Shown piece by piece: positions 1-11,527 of a stretch of DNA of 64,000 nt; the first letter of the stretch is position 1, and each line of letters opens with the position of its first letter. Location of the stretch: NCBI GenBank assembly GCA_034440615.1, contig JAOTOM010005124.1, forward strand, positions 756,001 to 820,000, read 5' to 3'. Source of the DNA: Ashinkailepas kermadecensis. Taxonomy: Eukaryota > Arthropoda > Thecostraca > Neolepadidae. Below the pieces are notes generated by a model that was not told the DNA's origin, did no database searches, and saw only the letters and a program-made list of their open reading frames with translations. Made by a program: the position numbers and the translations under genes.

Positions 1-65
1 ATCACCACACGCCGGGCGAACGCACCCCGTCTGACATCGGGCACGATTCCGCCCGAAGCCGTGCC

Positions 66-196
66 CGATTGTGGGTTCGAGTCTCACCTGTCGCTACTGT
101 TCGCCCGCGGACAACCAGCGTGAGAGATCGACGACGCTGCACGACTCAACGGTCGACGTGTCGCAAAGCCACCAACCAACCGACCGACCGACACAA
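66..196 (+). mobile_element. tRNA-derived SINE, family A, 5'-truncated copy
   Basis: It contains the B-box-like GGTTCGAGTCTCACC and the body words seen in the other family A copies (CTGTCGCTACT, GCGTGAGAGAT, GGTCGACGTGTCG), ending in CCAACCAACC. It is in plus orientation, within the cadherin intron downstream of exon 25. Confidence 0.75.
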
Positions 197-257
197 ACAC
201 TGCGACGCGCGGTTCGAATCCCACCGCCGGCGCGCTTTTCCGGCCGCCGGCGCTCAC

Positions 258-439
258 CGTCCCGGTTTCCGCCCACGATGCTGAAGCGCACGCGGCCGTT
301 GGGCGTGGCCGGGTCGTCGGCGTCGTCGGCCGTCAGCAGGCCGATGACGTCGCGCGGCCGGTGGAACTCGGTGACGGTGACGCAGCCGGTCGGCAGGCGC
401 AGCACCGGCGCCGCGTCGTTCACGTCGGCGATCTCGATC
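258..439 (-). CDS. Cadherin exon 25: EC10/EC11 linker, last exon in window
   Basis: The acceptor is cggtcgtcag|G and the donor is CGGGACG|gtgagc; phase 2 in, phase 1 out, 60 complete codons. It encodes IEIADVNDAAPVLRLPTG, then VIGLLTADDADDPATPNG and ends FSIVGGNRD. An earlier AG near 474 is in the wrong phase, so the acceptor at 440-441 was chosen. The gene continues beyond the left edge: EC11 onward, and any transmembrane and cytoplasmic parts, are not in this window. Confidence 0.85.
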
Positions 440-525
440 CTGACGACCGAGGCGCGGAAGAGCAGCGTTACCGCTGAGGCGGGCTGCTGGGACTTGACGT
501 GGGTGTTGGGATATATACTATCTGA

Positions 526-748
<223 letters not shown>

Positions 749-751
749 TCA

Positions 752-2335
752 GCCGGCTGTATAACTGCTCTGTCAGCTTTAAGGGAAATTACCTTTGAGT
801 TTTGAGAGGGCCATTGTGGCTAATAGAACGAAATGCTTGCAAACAATGGCTCTCGTCCTACCAACTTCAAATTAGTTGTATTGCCTGCACAGCACTCAGC
901 TACGTGCGCAGATAACACGTGAAATATTCTCTGTAACATTTTTTATATTTGCAAAGTGTTTTCCCACCACTGTAAATAAACTGCATCACAGTAAAGAACC
1001 GTATTGTAAGTGTAACGAAGTTCGCTTTGGACCCCTCTTTCGAATGCTTTGATCAGCCTGATCACGGCTGCCCTCACGTAACCTGGGATCCGGGCTCCGA
1101 GCGGATTCCAGACAAGGACAAAGACGAAGACGTATATTCCGACCATCCACAATGAACTGGTGGCTATTACAGCTTAGTGTTGAGTTTTCAAACAAAGACA
1201 TTTTGAGATATTCGGCCGTGCACTGGCCGGCGCGCTGACGTCGCCCTTTTGACTCGTCGGGCGGCTGACTGTCGCGAGGTTTGTAATGATTAAGTCAGAT
1301 GCGGTGCCGACGTGCCGACGGCCAGCCGGCAGATGCTGTGTCAATGCACCATGACACGGTCGGGTGTCATCATCGTGACACTCGCATCATCACTGTGCCA
1401 TGCCGTACACATGGGGCGTGTCTGGAGTGCGACAGCCGGGCCCCTCCCTGCGCGCTGTGGTACAATAGGTGATGCCGGCCAATGACAGACCAGGGTATTG
1501 ACGCTTCGGGTGCCATGGCGGACTGGTGGCTCTCTGGCGCGCGCGGCTTGCCCCAGACGCGACTGAACACATAACATGGTACATAACATAACATAACACG
1601 GTAACATGCAGCTGAGAGACAGAAGTGGACGAACCGCCGTCATCCTCCGTCATGTTCCTGGTGATTTGGAGGCAAAGACTTTTGTCGTTTTGGAGAAACT
1701 GTTGAAACTGTTACACAAGTTGTCGCCGTATTACTAATCAACCCGGACAATACAAGGGCATTAACGGCTGGTGGATTTGAGACCTTGGTAGGACGAAGTT
1801 GAAATTGAGAACCGGTTGTCGCACATGCGAGGTAGAAACCCCAGAGTATCACTGCCAGACAATGGAACTTGCCTATACATACATACCTCCAATATTTTGC
1901 ATCACTGGCGAAATAGCTATACCTTGCTTTCCGAAATAGTCTTTTCGATTTTAGTAAGTTCCCCTAGCCCACTTTGCTTACATTGCATGTAACAGAATGT
2001 GAATATTACGAGCTTTCTGTTTTACACAAAATGAACATGGATTGCTATTCTTACCCATGCCTGTGGACAACCAAAAACTTGGATAGATTCTACGTTCAAT
2101 TCCAAGAGCGTGGTACAATAATCAGCAAGTGCTCTGGAAACATTGAACTAATCCGCCCTCATCATCACAAATGAGCGCAAATGGTGACACAAACTGAGTC
2201 GACAAATTGCAGCCAGAAGGGTTCCCCTATGGCTTATGGCTTGTCTGGCTACAACGCTCCCCTGAATCACGTGGTCCCGCGAGGGTCCAAAGTGCGGTAC
2301 CGAACCAACCACCCGCCGGACACGAGACCGAGGTG
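752..2335. other. Intron 24 sequence without recognised features
   Basis: I see no exon with flanking splice sites, no RNA gene and no long repeat. There is a short ACATAAC repeat near 1570-1600. The open frames at 1341-1852 are short and carry no familiar motif. Confidence 0.6.
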
Positions 2336-3095
2336 GTGGTCACTACACCACCGATGCACCCCCTACCCACCACACCACCCTACGGCAGTACCCCCTACTC
2401 ACCCACCCCCACCACACCACCCTACGTCATTACCCCCTACCCCCACCACGCCACCCTACGTCATTACTCCTACCCCTCACCACACCACCATACGTCATTA
2501 CTCCCTATCCCCACCAAGCCAACTAGTCACTACCCCTACTCCCACCACACCACTCTACGTCACTGCCCCCTAACCCCACCACACCACCCTATGTCATTAC
2601 CCCCACCCCACCCCCAACACACCACCTTACGTCAGAATCCCCTACCCCACCACACCACCCGACGTCATTACCCCCTACCCCACCACACCACCCTACGCTA
2701 TTACCCATCTACCACCACCACACCACCCTACCCCCACCACACTACACCACCCTACGTCATTACCCCCGCCACCACCACCACACCACCCTATGTCATTACC
2801 CACCCACCCCCTACACCCACACCACCCGACGTCATTACCCCATCACACCACACCGCCCTACGTCATTGCCACCCTACCCCACCACAGCACCCTACGTCAT
2901 TGCCACCCTATCCCACCACACCACCCTACGTCATTACACCCCGCCACCACCAACACCACCACCACCACACCACCCTATGTCATTACCCACCCACCCCCCT
3001 ACACCCACACCACCCGACGTCATTACCCCCATCACACCACACCATCCTACGTCATTACCACCCTACCCCCACCACAGCACCAATCGGCTCCCGCC
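2336..3095. repeat. C-rich minisatellite with TACGTCATTA core
   Basis: About 20 degenerate units of 26-36 bp, with the pattern CACCACACCACCCTACGTCA followed by TTACCCC and CTACCC. The array abuts the donor of exon 24, whose edge on plus reads CTCACGTGATCT, so it may have grown from that junction. The pyrimidine-rich plus strand is long enough for triplex-type structures (inference). The core resembles a CRE/ATF site. Confidence 0.9.
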
Positions 3096-3099
3096 TCAC

Positions 3100-3229
3100 G
3101 TGATCTGCCTGAAGGCGTTGCGGCTCTCGCCGGACGTGAAGCCGAACTGGAAGTTGTCCCACACCTCGACGATGAGCGTGTAGGCCGCCTGCTGCTCGCG
3201 GTCCAGCGCCGCCCACACTGTGATCTCGC
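3100..3229 (-). CDS. Cadherin exon 24: EC10 with LDRE and G-strand
   Basis: The acceptor is gtggttcag|GC and the donor is AGATCAC|gtgagg; phase 1 in, phase 2 out, 42 complete codons. It encodes EITVWAALDREQQAAYTLIV, then EVWDNFQFGFTSGESRNAFR. The phrase FGFTSGESRNAF is a distinctive insert-bearing repeat that I associate with the same arthropod cadherin subfamily (memory). The intron downstream is a C-rich minisatellite whose TACGTCATTA core resembles the donor edge. Confidence 0.87.
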
Positions 3230-3394
3230 CTGAACCACACGCGACCCCCGGGTCAGGCCAGGTCGGGTCGTGTCACCACCGGCGGCACCGAATAATCGGC
3301 CATGCTACACGGGCAACATACATAGGCGTGTGAGTGAGTAATGCGAGCCGGTGTTGTGCCGTTCCATCTTTTGATATTTATTGATACTATAGGT

Positions 3395-3535
3395 ACCGTA
3401 TATTTTACCGTATATTATCCGATATACTATACCGTATGTTATGCCGTATATCATGCCTTGTAGTATGCTGTTTATTATGCCGTATTAATTATATCATATC
3501 CGTATTTATTACGCCGTATTTTTCTGCCTGTTATT
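3395..3535. repeat. Degenerate ACCGTATAT repeat
   Basis: Loose repeats of (T/A)CCGTAT(A/T)(A/T)T. They share vocabulary with the far better preserved GTATACCGG array at 12050-12475. Confidence 0.6.
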
Positions 3536-3637
3536 AGGTTGTCATATGTCTTCTCAAGCATTCTTGCCTTCCCGCGTCAATGACTCCCTCCGTTCCTCAG
3601 ATTTACGACCTTGACCTTTAGTGACTTGGAGACTAAC

Positions 3638-3754
3638 CTGTGTCGGCGTTGACCTGGAATTTTCCGCCGGACGACCGACGGTCGAGTCTGTATGTGAGGC
3701 TGCCGTAGTCGCCGCTGTCGACATCCCGAGCCTCAACCTGCACCACCAGCGAAC
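3638..3754 (-). CDS. Cadherin exon 23: core of EC10
   Basis: The acceptor is accgggcag|GT and the donor is GACACAG|gttagt; phase 1 in and out, 38 complete codons. It encodes SLVVQVEARDVDSGDYGSLT, YRLDRRSSGGKFQVNADT. The acceptor and first 30-odd exonic bases are repeated twice more upstream with a 64-bp period (to 3912). They reappear at 4435-4530. Confidence 0.88.
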
Positions 3755-3912
3755 CTGCCCGGTACCTCAGACCGTTAGCACGCCACATCTCGAGCCTCAA
3801 CCTGCACCACCAGCGAACCGGCACGGCACCACGCACCGTCAGCATGCCACATCTCGAGCCTCAACCTGCACCACCAGCGAACCGGCACAGCACCACGCAC
3901 CGTCAGCATGCC
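3755..3912 (-). repeat. Exon 23 acceptor-edge array
   Basis: Two further copies, 63-64 bp apart, of the exon 23 start with its acceptor region. On plus the shared word is GAGCCTCAACCTGCACCACC followed by AGCGAACC. The array begins inside exon 23 at about 3722. Confidence 0.88.
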
Positions 3913-4434
3913 ACGACAGCATTCAAATATTGGTTTTTCGTTAGATGTGAGATGTCGAATCGAGCGAGTAAAGTAGGATGTCGAAACTTGTCACTGTAGC
4001 ATGTCGTTTAAAATATCGTCAAAGTCCTTGAAGCCGAATTTTGAGCCCATTATGCACTCATACGTGTATGTTTTTTTAAATTGAGAGATACCCATTAAAC
4101 GAATACATATATTAATGATAATGACGGCAAGTACCATACTATCAACAAATCCTATTGTATAACAGACCACGTCATAGGTCTGTTATGTCTGCAGGTGTGT
4201 ATATCAGCTGTGTATTAGCGCCGGGAATTGTGCTACGACATGCTTGTGCATCAAAATCCGCATTTGGGAGCATACGCAAAATACTAATGTACGATGTTTT
4301 TAAAAGCGAGACATAGCGACTTCACAAACACATCAAGAAGCACGATGTCGATACTTCCTGGGGAAGGATGTCTATTAAGTGTTCAGAAAATGGTACATTC
4401 TACCCTACTTCGCTAATAATTTATCACTGCGCCG

Positions 4435-4530
4435 CGACATCCCGAGCCTCAACCTGTGCCATCGGCGAACGTGCACGGCACCTTACACCTGACGGTGCGT
4501 TGACGCCAAGACATCCCGAGCCTCAATCTG
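4435..4530 (-). repeat. Detached echo of exon 23 acceptor edge
   Basis: Two partial copies of the same exon 23 edge (GACATCCCGAGCCTCAACCT at about 4436 and GACATCCCGAGCCTCAATCT at about 4509) lie more than 500 bp from the main array. The remaining sequence in 3913-4850 shows nothing else I recognise. Confidence 0.8.
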
Positions 4531-4850
4531 ACAATAAGTATTCCAACAGGTACATGTATAACACGATGAATGCCAGCTGCTTCGAAGCTATCTGGTATCC
4601 AAAGTGAGGTGATACCACTCCAAATACCACTTGCACCGTAAGTCTGCACTCAATCCAGTTCGTATTTGGTCGGCCTGTCTGACTTTGCTACCAAGTCAAT
4701 TCTAATGGAAGAAATTTGGAAAATTCACGAATATTTTCTTGCTGATTGTAATTGCTATCATTAACATAATTGAATCGGAATTTCCCAAGGTTCCAATTTA
4801 TCAAGACAGGCCGCGACTACCTGGTTACCGGCAAGGTTAGTACTAGTCCC

Positions 4851-5665
4851 ATCACCACCGCAAAAGGTGCCTCCTTCGGTTCCCTCACCCATCAGGGGCG
4901 CACTCAATAGTCATCCCACTCGCCACCAGGGGAACCTCCTCTAGCTATCCGACCTACCGCCAGGGTCACCTCCAGTTCTCCCGCACACCACCAGGATCAC
5001 CTCCTCTAGTTATCCCACCTACCGCCAGGGTCACCTCCAGTTCTCCCGCACACCACCAGGATCACCTCCTCTACTTCTCCCGCCTACCACCAGGGGAACC
5101 TCCTCTAGTTATCCCACCTACCGCCAGGGTCACCTCCAGTTCTCCCGCACACCACCAGGATCACCTCCTCTAGTTATCCCACCTACCGCCAGGGTCACCT
5201 CCAGTTCTCCCGCACACCACCAGGATCCTCCTCTACTTCTCCTGCCTGCCACCAGGGGAACCTCCTCTAGTTATCCCACCTACCGCCAGGGTCACCTCCA
5301 GTTCTCCCGCACACCACCAGGATCACCTCCTCTAGTTATCCCACCTACCGCCAGGGTCACCTCCAGTTCTCCCGCACACCACCAGGATCACCTCCTCTAC
5401 TTCTCCTGCCTGCCACCAGGGGAACCTCCTCTAGCTATCCCACCTACCGCCAGGGTCACCTCCAGTTCTCCCGCACACCACCAGGATCACCTCCTCTAGT
5501 TATCCCACCTACCGCCAGGGTCACCTCCAGTTCTCCCGCACACCACCAGGATCACCTCCTCTACTTCTCCTGCCTACCACCAGGGGCACCTCCTGTAGTT
5601 CTCCTGCCTACCGCCAGGGTCGCGTCCGCTAGTTCTCCCGCCTACCACCAGGGTCGCGTTCTCTA
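4851..5665. repeat. 29-31 bp minisatellite from exon 22 donor edge
   Basis: About 27 alternating units of the type CACCAGGRTCACCTCCTCTA and GTTATCCCACCTACCGCCAG. The units nearest the exon align with the exon 22 donor edge (CTAGTTCCTCCACTCACCGA), suggesting origin from that junction. They form an imperfect 60-bp higher-order pattern. Confidence 0.88.
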
Positions 5666-5679
5666 GTTCCTCCACTCAC

Positions 5680-5758
5680 CGATAGGGGCGTCCTCGCGCA
5701 GAGTCACCACGGACTGGGTGTCCACAAACTGGGGGTTGTTGTCGTTCTCGTCCAGCAC
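5680..5758 (-). CDS. Cadherin exon 22: EC9/EC10 linker
   Basis: A small exon with acceptor gccaccgcag|GTG and donor CCTATCG|gtgagt; phase 0 in, phase 1 out, 26 codons plus one base. It encodes VLDENDNNPQFVDTQSVVTL, REDAPI, with a DENDNNP linker. A 29-31 bp minisatellite that starts from its donor edge fills 4851-5665. The acceptor-side sequence is also duplicated (5768-5960). Confidence 0.87.
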
Positions 5759-5767
5759 CTGCGGTGG

Positions 5768-5960
5768 CGGCGCCGTCAGAGTCACACGGACCCGTCACAC
5801 GTCACACGTCACACGTCACACGTCACGTGTCTATGGATGGCACACGGACCCGTCACAAACACACGAGGAGAGCAGCGATCAGAACCGAGCTCAGCGCCGT
5901 CAGAGTCACGCGGACCCGTCACAAAAAAAAACACGAGGAGAGCAACGATCAGAACCGAGC
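5768..5960. repeat. Exon 22 acceptor-side duplication and ACGTCAC repeats
   Basis: GCGCCGTCAGAGTCAC and CGGACCCGTCACA occur twice (about 5771 and 5897), as does CACGAGGAGAGCA. A pure CGTCACA run sits at 5792-5828. Confidence 0.85.
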
Positions 5961-6029
5961 TCGTACAACTCAACATTTTAGACGAGGGACAGGGAAAACC
6001 TACTTGGATGAGCATCGGAAACAGACAGC

Positions 6030-6235
6030 CACAGCCGCACCCAATTCAGCCACCAAAAACCACAGCCGCATCTATTCAGCAACAGAAAGCCACAGCCGCT
6101 GCCATTCAGCCACCGACAGCGACAGCCGCACGCAAAGCCACAGCCGCACCAATGCAGGGCCACTGAAAACCACAGCCGCACCCAATTCAGCCGCAGAAGG
6201 CCACCGCCGCACCTATTCGTGTCCACCCGAGTTCG
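6030..6235. repeat. CAGCCACAGCCGCA minisatellite
   Basis: Five to six units of about 36-42 bp built on AAACCACAGCCGCACCCAAT and TCAGCCACC. Open in several frames, with no sign of being coding. Confidence 0.85.
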
Positions 6236-6394
6236 GGACAGATTCGAGAGGCGCCCACCGGTCCGATGTCCCACCTGCACGTATGGGCGCTACATGACCA
6301 ATGAAGTCGATGCGCCCTGCAGCCCTACATAAGAATAACTAATAACTGTATAATAACTAATATAGCTAATAACTAACAATATAACGAACAATAT

Positions 6395-6560
6395 AACGTA
6401 CAATATAACTGAAATATTACTAAAATAATATATCTAAAATAATATAACTAAAATAATATAACTAAAATAAAGAACTAAAATAATATATATAAAATAATAC
6501 AACTAAAATAATATAACTAAAATATATATATATATATATATATAATAATATAACTAAAAT
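6395..6560. repeat. AT-rich ATAACTAAA repeat
   Basis: Repeats of ATAATATAACTAAA, with a short pure (AT)n block at 6524-6544. Confidence 0.85.
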
Positions 6561-6670
6561 AATATGACTAAAACGAATAACAAATAACGTAATAACTAAC
6601 TAACTAACCCACCGACTGATATAACTATAAACTAATACCTAATATCGTGATAACTAACTAACCAACCCAC

Positions 6671-6816
6671 CTGCACGTAGACATCGGCGTGAGCAGCACG
6701 CGGCGGTACGCCGCTGTCCGTGGCGCGCACGGTGAAGTTCAGCCAGCCGGTCAGCTCGCGGTCGATCTTGCTGCCCACCACTATCTCACCCGTCTCGGCG
6801 TCCAGGAACACCAGCT
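6671..6816 (-). CDS. Cadherin exon 21: core of EC9
   Basis: The acceptor is tctgtttcag|AG and the donor is GTGCAG|gtgggt; phase 1 in, phase 0 out. The split codon gives Glu, then LVFLDAETGEIVVGSKIDRE, LTGWLNFTVRATDSGVPPRA and HADVYVQ. A 14-base copy of the donor edge (on plus, CCCACCTGCACGTA at 6666) reappears about 400 bp away at 6270. A weaker one lies at about 6613. Confidence 0.88.
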
Positions 6817-6892
6817 CTGAAACAGACGCTGGGCTTTTGTCCAGTCCAATTGATGCAAACTGTGCTCTAACAATTTGTAATTCCGTCCCAAC

Positions 6893-6897
<5 letters not shown>

Positions 6898-6950
<53 letters not shown>
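6898..6950. repeat. (AT)n microsatellite
   Basis: Pure AT dinucleotides in the intron between exons 20 and 21. The stretch 6960-7600 beyond it shows no recognised feature. Confidence 0.97.
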
Positions 6951-7604
6951 TGTATGTACGGATGCATAATTAGAAGTTCACCGTTTGATCATCCAGGGCG
7001 TTTTCCAAACGGCAATTATGTGCTGATAGCGATTGTGACAATATTGTATACTTCACGCTGCAAATATCCCACTGATGCTGAAGCCGATCGTTACATTATC
7101 ATGACTTTATCCAGACTATGCTTGGGATACGCTGACGTTTGTGGGCCGAGGACGCATTATATCACTTGTTAATTAGGATAGGTCAGGTCGTAGGACGCAG
7201 AACAATGATCCCTGCTGGCTTACTGACGATTGCAGAGGGTGATACCATCAGGTACCAGTGGTAAAAGTGTGGTAGCGATAGTGACGCTGGGTAGAGCTAC
7301 ATCACGTCCTTTTTCATGGTGTCTATGGATGGTCAGAACCATCGTGGACTGCCAGAGCATATCACACAGCATATCACACAGCATATCACAGGTCATCGTA
7401 GTATATTATAGGTTGTAGGCTGTCTAGAAACCTTGCTCATCAAAAACGTTTTGTAGGTCCTGGAGAGTTACAACTTTCCAACTACTTTACTGGATATGCC
7501 GTGTATTGGTGAGATGTGGGAGGATATTTGCTGACGCTGATGAACTAATGATCATACGACACTTCTGTGTAACATGCTGAGGGCCTTGCAGGACGTACAC
7601 GATG

Positions 7605-7955
7605 CTCACCTTCGATATGCTAGGATCTGTGCAAGAATGTACTTGCCGCTCAACTATGATACGCTGGGGTTCGTGCAGAATATCATCGACGCTCACCTAT
7701 GATATGCTGTGGCCCATGCAGAATATCATGGACGCTCACCTATGACATGCTGGGGCCCGTACAGAATATCCTCGACGCTCACCAATGATATGCTGTGGCC
7801 CGCACAGAATATCCTCGACACTCACCTATGATATGCTGTGGCCCGTGCAGAACATCCTCGACGTTCACCTATGATATGCTGTGGCCCGTACAGAATATCC
7901 TCGACGCTCACCTATGATATGCTGTGGCCCGTGCAGCGTGTACTCGATGCTTCTA
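7605..7955 (-). repeat. 43-bp array of exon 20 donor edges
   Basis: Eight units at a strict 43-bp spacing (about 7609, 7653, 7696, 7739, 7782, 7825, 7868, 7911). Each holds the minus-strand word CACAGCATATCATAG|gtgagc or a variant, i.e. the last exonic bases plus the donor of exon 20. Confidence 0.93.
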
Positions 7956-8094
7956 TTGACGTCAACGTCCTCTGCCACCACGCTGACGATCGGAGTGCCG
8001 GGCTTGCTGTTCTCCATGACGGAGCGGCGGTAGTACGACTGCCGGAACTGCGGCGAGTGGTCGTTGACGTCCAGCAGCCGGACCGTCAGCGTGG
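7912..8094 (-). CDS. Cadherin exon 20: EC8/EC9 linker
   Basis: The acceptor is ccgtttcag|CC and the donor is ATCATAG|gtgagc; phase 1 in and out, 60 codons. It encodes [20 protein letters not shown], then [20 protein letters not shown], and ends [10 protein letters not shown]. The donor edge is repeated with a 43-bp period about eight times (7605-7955). The unit is not a multiple of three, and reading past the first donor meets TGA in the next unit, so only the first donor is productive. Confidence 0.87.
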
Positions 8095-8257
8095 CTGAAA
8101 CGGGGTCACGCGTGCACTGGCGACATCTATGGAGGGTTGCGTGAGGCTAGGGTCGGTTCGCACCGCCATCGCACCGGAAAAAGGTCCGCTACGTATGTGG
8201 GAGCGTGCACTATTCATGAAGGATCCGTCGGCTTGATCTCGGCAAATATCGGTGATG

Positions 8258-8447
<190 letters not shown>

Positions 8448-8449
<2 letters not shown>

Positions 8450-9258
8450 GTACCAGCGATTGGTTCAACAGTACGAGACGATGGTTGTCGTCATGTGAAG
8501 TTGATTGGGGGGCCAAATGAACTTTTTGATTGCCAAAGCTGCATCGGAAACCATTTGTATCTAGTGTGCGCCAATATGCCCAATGATTAAGCTTCGAATC
8601 GATTGTGGGGCTTAAAGCAATGATGGAATGGGCCAGTAGCTCCCAGTAGCTGATGCAGTGACACACATATATGGGATAAAGCTTCCGTTTTTTCCCTTAT
8701 GTTTTCCGCGATAAAAGCACTGCAAAGCCGGCCAAATGATACAAACTGCATATGAATTTCTCGCTGTGAAGATGATGGCTGCTTTTCCGGTTCCTATCGT
8801 GGAATGATGATTGAAATACCTGATTTTCTTCTTCATGTCTACTGCTCTCTTGTTGACATTGAAGAACTGTTTTTGGGACAATTCTAGCCGACGTTTTTCG
8901 ATTTTGTCTACGAAAAGTAATTGTAGCCTGTTAGTTCAAGTGCCCTGCAGATCAACACATGACATAGGGAAAGTAAACAATTTCCTTCCATAAAATACAT
9001 AAATAGAAAAGTCCTTTGACTAGTACACGGTACACCCATACGCCGGACTGTTGTTAATAATAACTCTTTCTCCTTAAAACAAACAAGAATATCTCAACCC
9101 TTCATGTTTCGCCACCAACGTATTTGATACACCGTGAAAAAAAAACTTTACAGGAAAAAAAACTTTACAGACTACTAGCGAACTGCTAGCGTACGCTGCC
9201 GATTGACTGGATCACCGGTAGCGGTGCAGTAGCTGAACATAACGTTGGACGCACTTAC
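8448..9258. other. Intron without recognised features
   Basis: AT-rich unique sequence between exons 19 and 20. No exon with matching splice phase or RNA gene was seen. Confidence 0.6.
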
Positions 9259-9347
9259 CCGTGGCCGTCTGACGCGAGTTCATTGCTGCCAAATCCTCCA
9301 CCCCGACCACCAGACGAATGGTTTCCACTCTCTCCCTGTCCAGCGGC
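9259..9347 (-). CDS. Cadherin exon 19: EC8 strand with LDRE motif
   Basis: A small exon with acceptor tttcttcag|G and donor GCCACGG|gtaagt; phase 2 in, phase 1 out, 29 complete codons. It encodes RPLDRERVETIRLVVGVEDL, AAMNSRQTAT. It joins exon 18 as GVIRTA-R-PLDRER and exon 20 as QTAT-A-TLTVRL, both normal for cadherins. No junction array is seen. Confidence 0.86.
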
Positions 9348-9877
9348 CTGAAGAAAAAAAACGCATGACGACATCCAACATTTGAAACAGCACCGGCATA
9401 GCAAATATGGTGAGAGTGATGAATATCAACCGACAGATTCGGCCCATAGTCGATGCGCCTTTCCTACCAGTAGCTGAATATCTCCAGCCTCGCACGCAAA
9501 TGGAAATTTAACACTTCCTATAATTTACTGAAACATGAACAGATTCTCACTGCTTGTGCATTGGAGAGAATTGGAATGAATGACGACACATTAGAGTACC
9601 AAAATAACCGTAAGGCGTTTTACAGTATTGCTTTCCAAAACAAGCTCGTGTTTCTAGTTCATTTGTGTCGCTTTTGCAGGAAGCAGGTGCGGAGTCCTAC
9701 GTTACGACGGTAGTTGGCCCATACGCTACGCCGGTAGTTGGCCCCTACGCTAAGCCGATAGCTGTACTCTCACTGTCGCACAAATTTCCCAACACCAGCC
9801 GGAGAAGGGACAGCCTTGGTTTTCTTCTGAGGTGGGACCACACGGCCTTTTCCAACATGTTTGCCGGACGTCCTGAG

Positions 9878-9943
9878 CCGGCGCCATTAGCCGTGAATGT
9901 ACATAAAGTGTGTCGTGAACCACCGAATAAACAATAAACATCC
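9878..9943 (+). mobile_element. SINE family C, 3' fragment
   Basis: Contains GGCGCCATTAGCCGTGA, CATAAAGTG and GTCGTGAACCACC, ending AATAAACAATAAACA, matching the 3' half of the full copies at 22275-22452 and 22599-22780. Confidence 0.75.
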
Positions 9944-9944
9944 T

Positions 9945-11520
9945 GACCCAATCGTGACCGTCCTCCGCCCCCCCCCCGCCCCCTCCTCCCACACCCAGGC
10001 AGTGACCATCCCTCATTGCCTTAGTATTGCCAAGGTGAGGGCAGAGGGCAGGGCTTGTTTGACTAGGACGACAAGGCCACAGTTGCTAAGCACCGCCCCC
10101 TCCCCCCTCCCCCCACACTCACAATCCCTAGTACAGACCCTGGATAAGAGGGACGGGTAAAACGGTACTCCGGAGCGACGACTTGCCCGTGTGGAACCAG
10201 AGTTTTACCGTTTCCAAAACATTCCTCGGTTCTGGGATGCTACGAAAAGAGCAGGCAACCACTCACTGAAAGTTCCGGGGAGAGGGGGAGGGACGATTTG
10301 ACCCCATCCTCTGTTTTCCTTTAGATAGCTCGCAAGCCCCTTTGACATTTGGCATACCTTTAGATACTTGATGACAACACATTGTGCAAAAAATAGAGAT
10401 TGAGCGGACTCCGCAGATGTCTCGGAAGTTGGGTAAGGTCATGACTTCGACCATGTCGACCAACTTCGACCATTCGACCAGGCCATGACTTTCGACCAAC
10501 GCGTATTTCAATGGTACATTGAAGCATGTTTTCACGTATATAGCACACAAGGTGCAAAAAAACATAGAATGCAGATAGGAATTATCCATGAAAAACATAC
10601 GAAGACACAAGCGGTCTCAGTTCAGGTCACAGGATGAAACGATTATTCAGATGACAAGATCAGAAGATGATTCGGGAAAGACTTCTTGTGTGCATAACTT
10701 TGTAACTAATCGATATCTCCAAGCAACCGGAATGTTCGCGAGGGCATATTATGTCCAGAGTGCTTCAGGTTTCAAGTCAGTATTAGGTCAGGTCATCGTA
10801 ATATGACCTGGAACGTCCTGAGAGTATCGGTACGGTAGGCACTCTGAAATCCAAAATGCGAAATATTCCGACTTAAAAATGGCTAATCCAGGGTACGCTT
10901 GACGACGACCTGATTTTTCCCCAAAACGATCATGACCCCAAAATTGAGTTGAAAAGTTGGATTTTTTCTTCGCTGTCTAATTGTTTTCCTTCATGCGCTT
11001 TGTTCTCCAAGCACGCTAACATGGAACATTTTATCATTTAGCTTTGCACTGCTGTCACTCATTGTCATTTCTCCGAGCAAAATTTGTTTCGAACGTCGTC
11101 AGTTTCCACATTCTCCAGGTACTTGACCTTCACCTGATCGGCGACCCTGACCATTGTCGCATGTGCCAGTGCGTTAGTCGAAGACGTCAGTTTGCATAGC
11201 GTCAATACTGAAGCACGAAATCAAATTTGCGTCACGACTGGTGTACGAAGACTACGATGAAGACTTGGTCACTGGCTGTACTCCGATAATGACCCGCTCG
11301 ACCTGACCTGGAAGGCAAGGTCGCTGTAGCTAGGGGATGCATACCTCTCCCCAGCTTTGGACGAAATTAAAATTAACAGCCTTGGACGAGCTTAACATTA
11401 GACCGAATGGCCTATAGGCGTTCCATGGAAAGAATTGACATGAATATTAATCCTGCCATTCCCCCCTCCCCCAATTTGGAACAGCCTTCCACCACTGCTG
11501 AAAGGTCAACCAAAAGGGAT
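9945..11520. other. Intron without recognised features
   Basis: Unique sequence with small C-rich runs near 9970 and 10090. The short open frames here lack splice sites in phase with the cadherin and carry no motif I know. Confidence 0.6.
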
Positions 11521-11527
11521 TGCATGG

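Noticed and set aside
462..480. Earlier acceptor for exon 25 near 474
   Set aside because: Phase disagrees with the exon 24 donor. The AG at 440-441 gives RQI-T-IEIADVND in frame.
2181..3233. Pro/His-rich open frames on plus
   Set aside because: Translation of the C-rich minisatellite. The 3' part overlaps exon 24 on the opposite strand.
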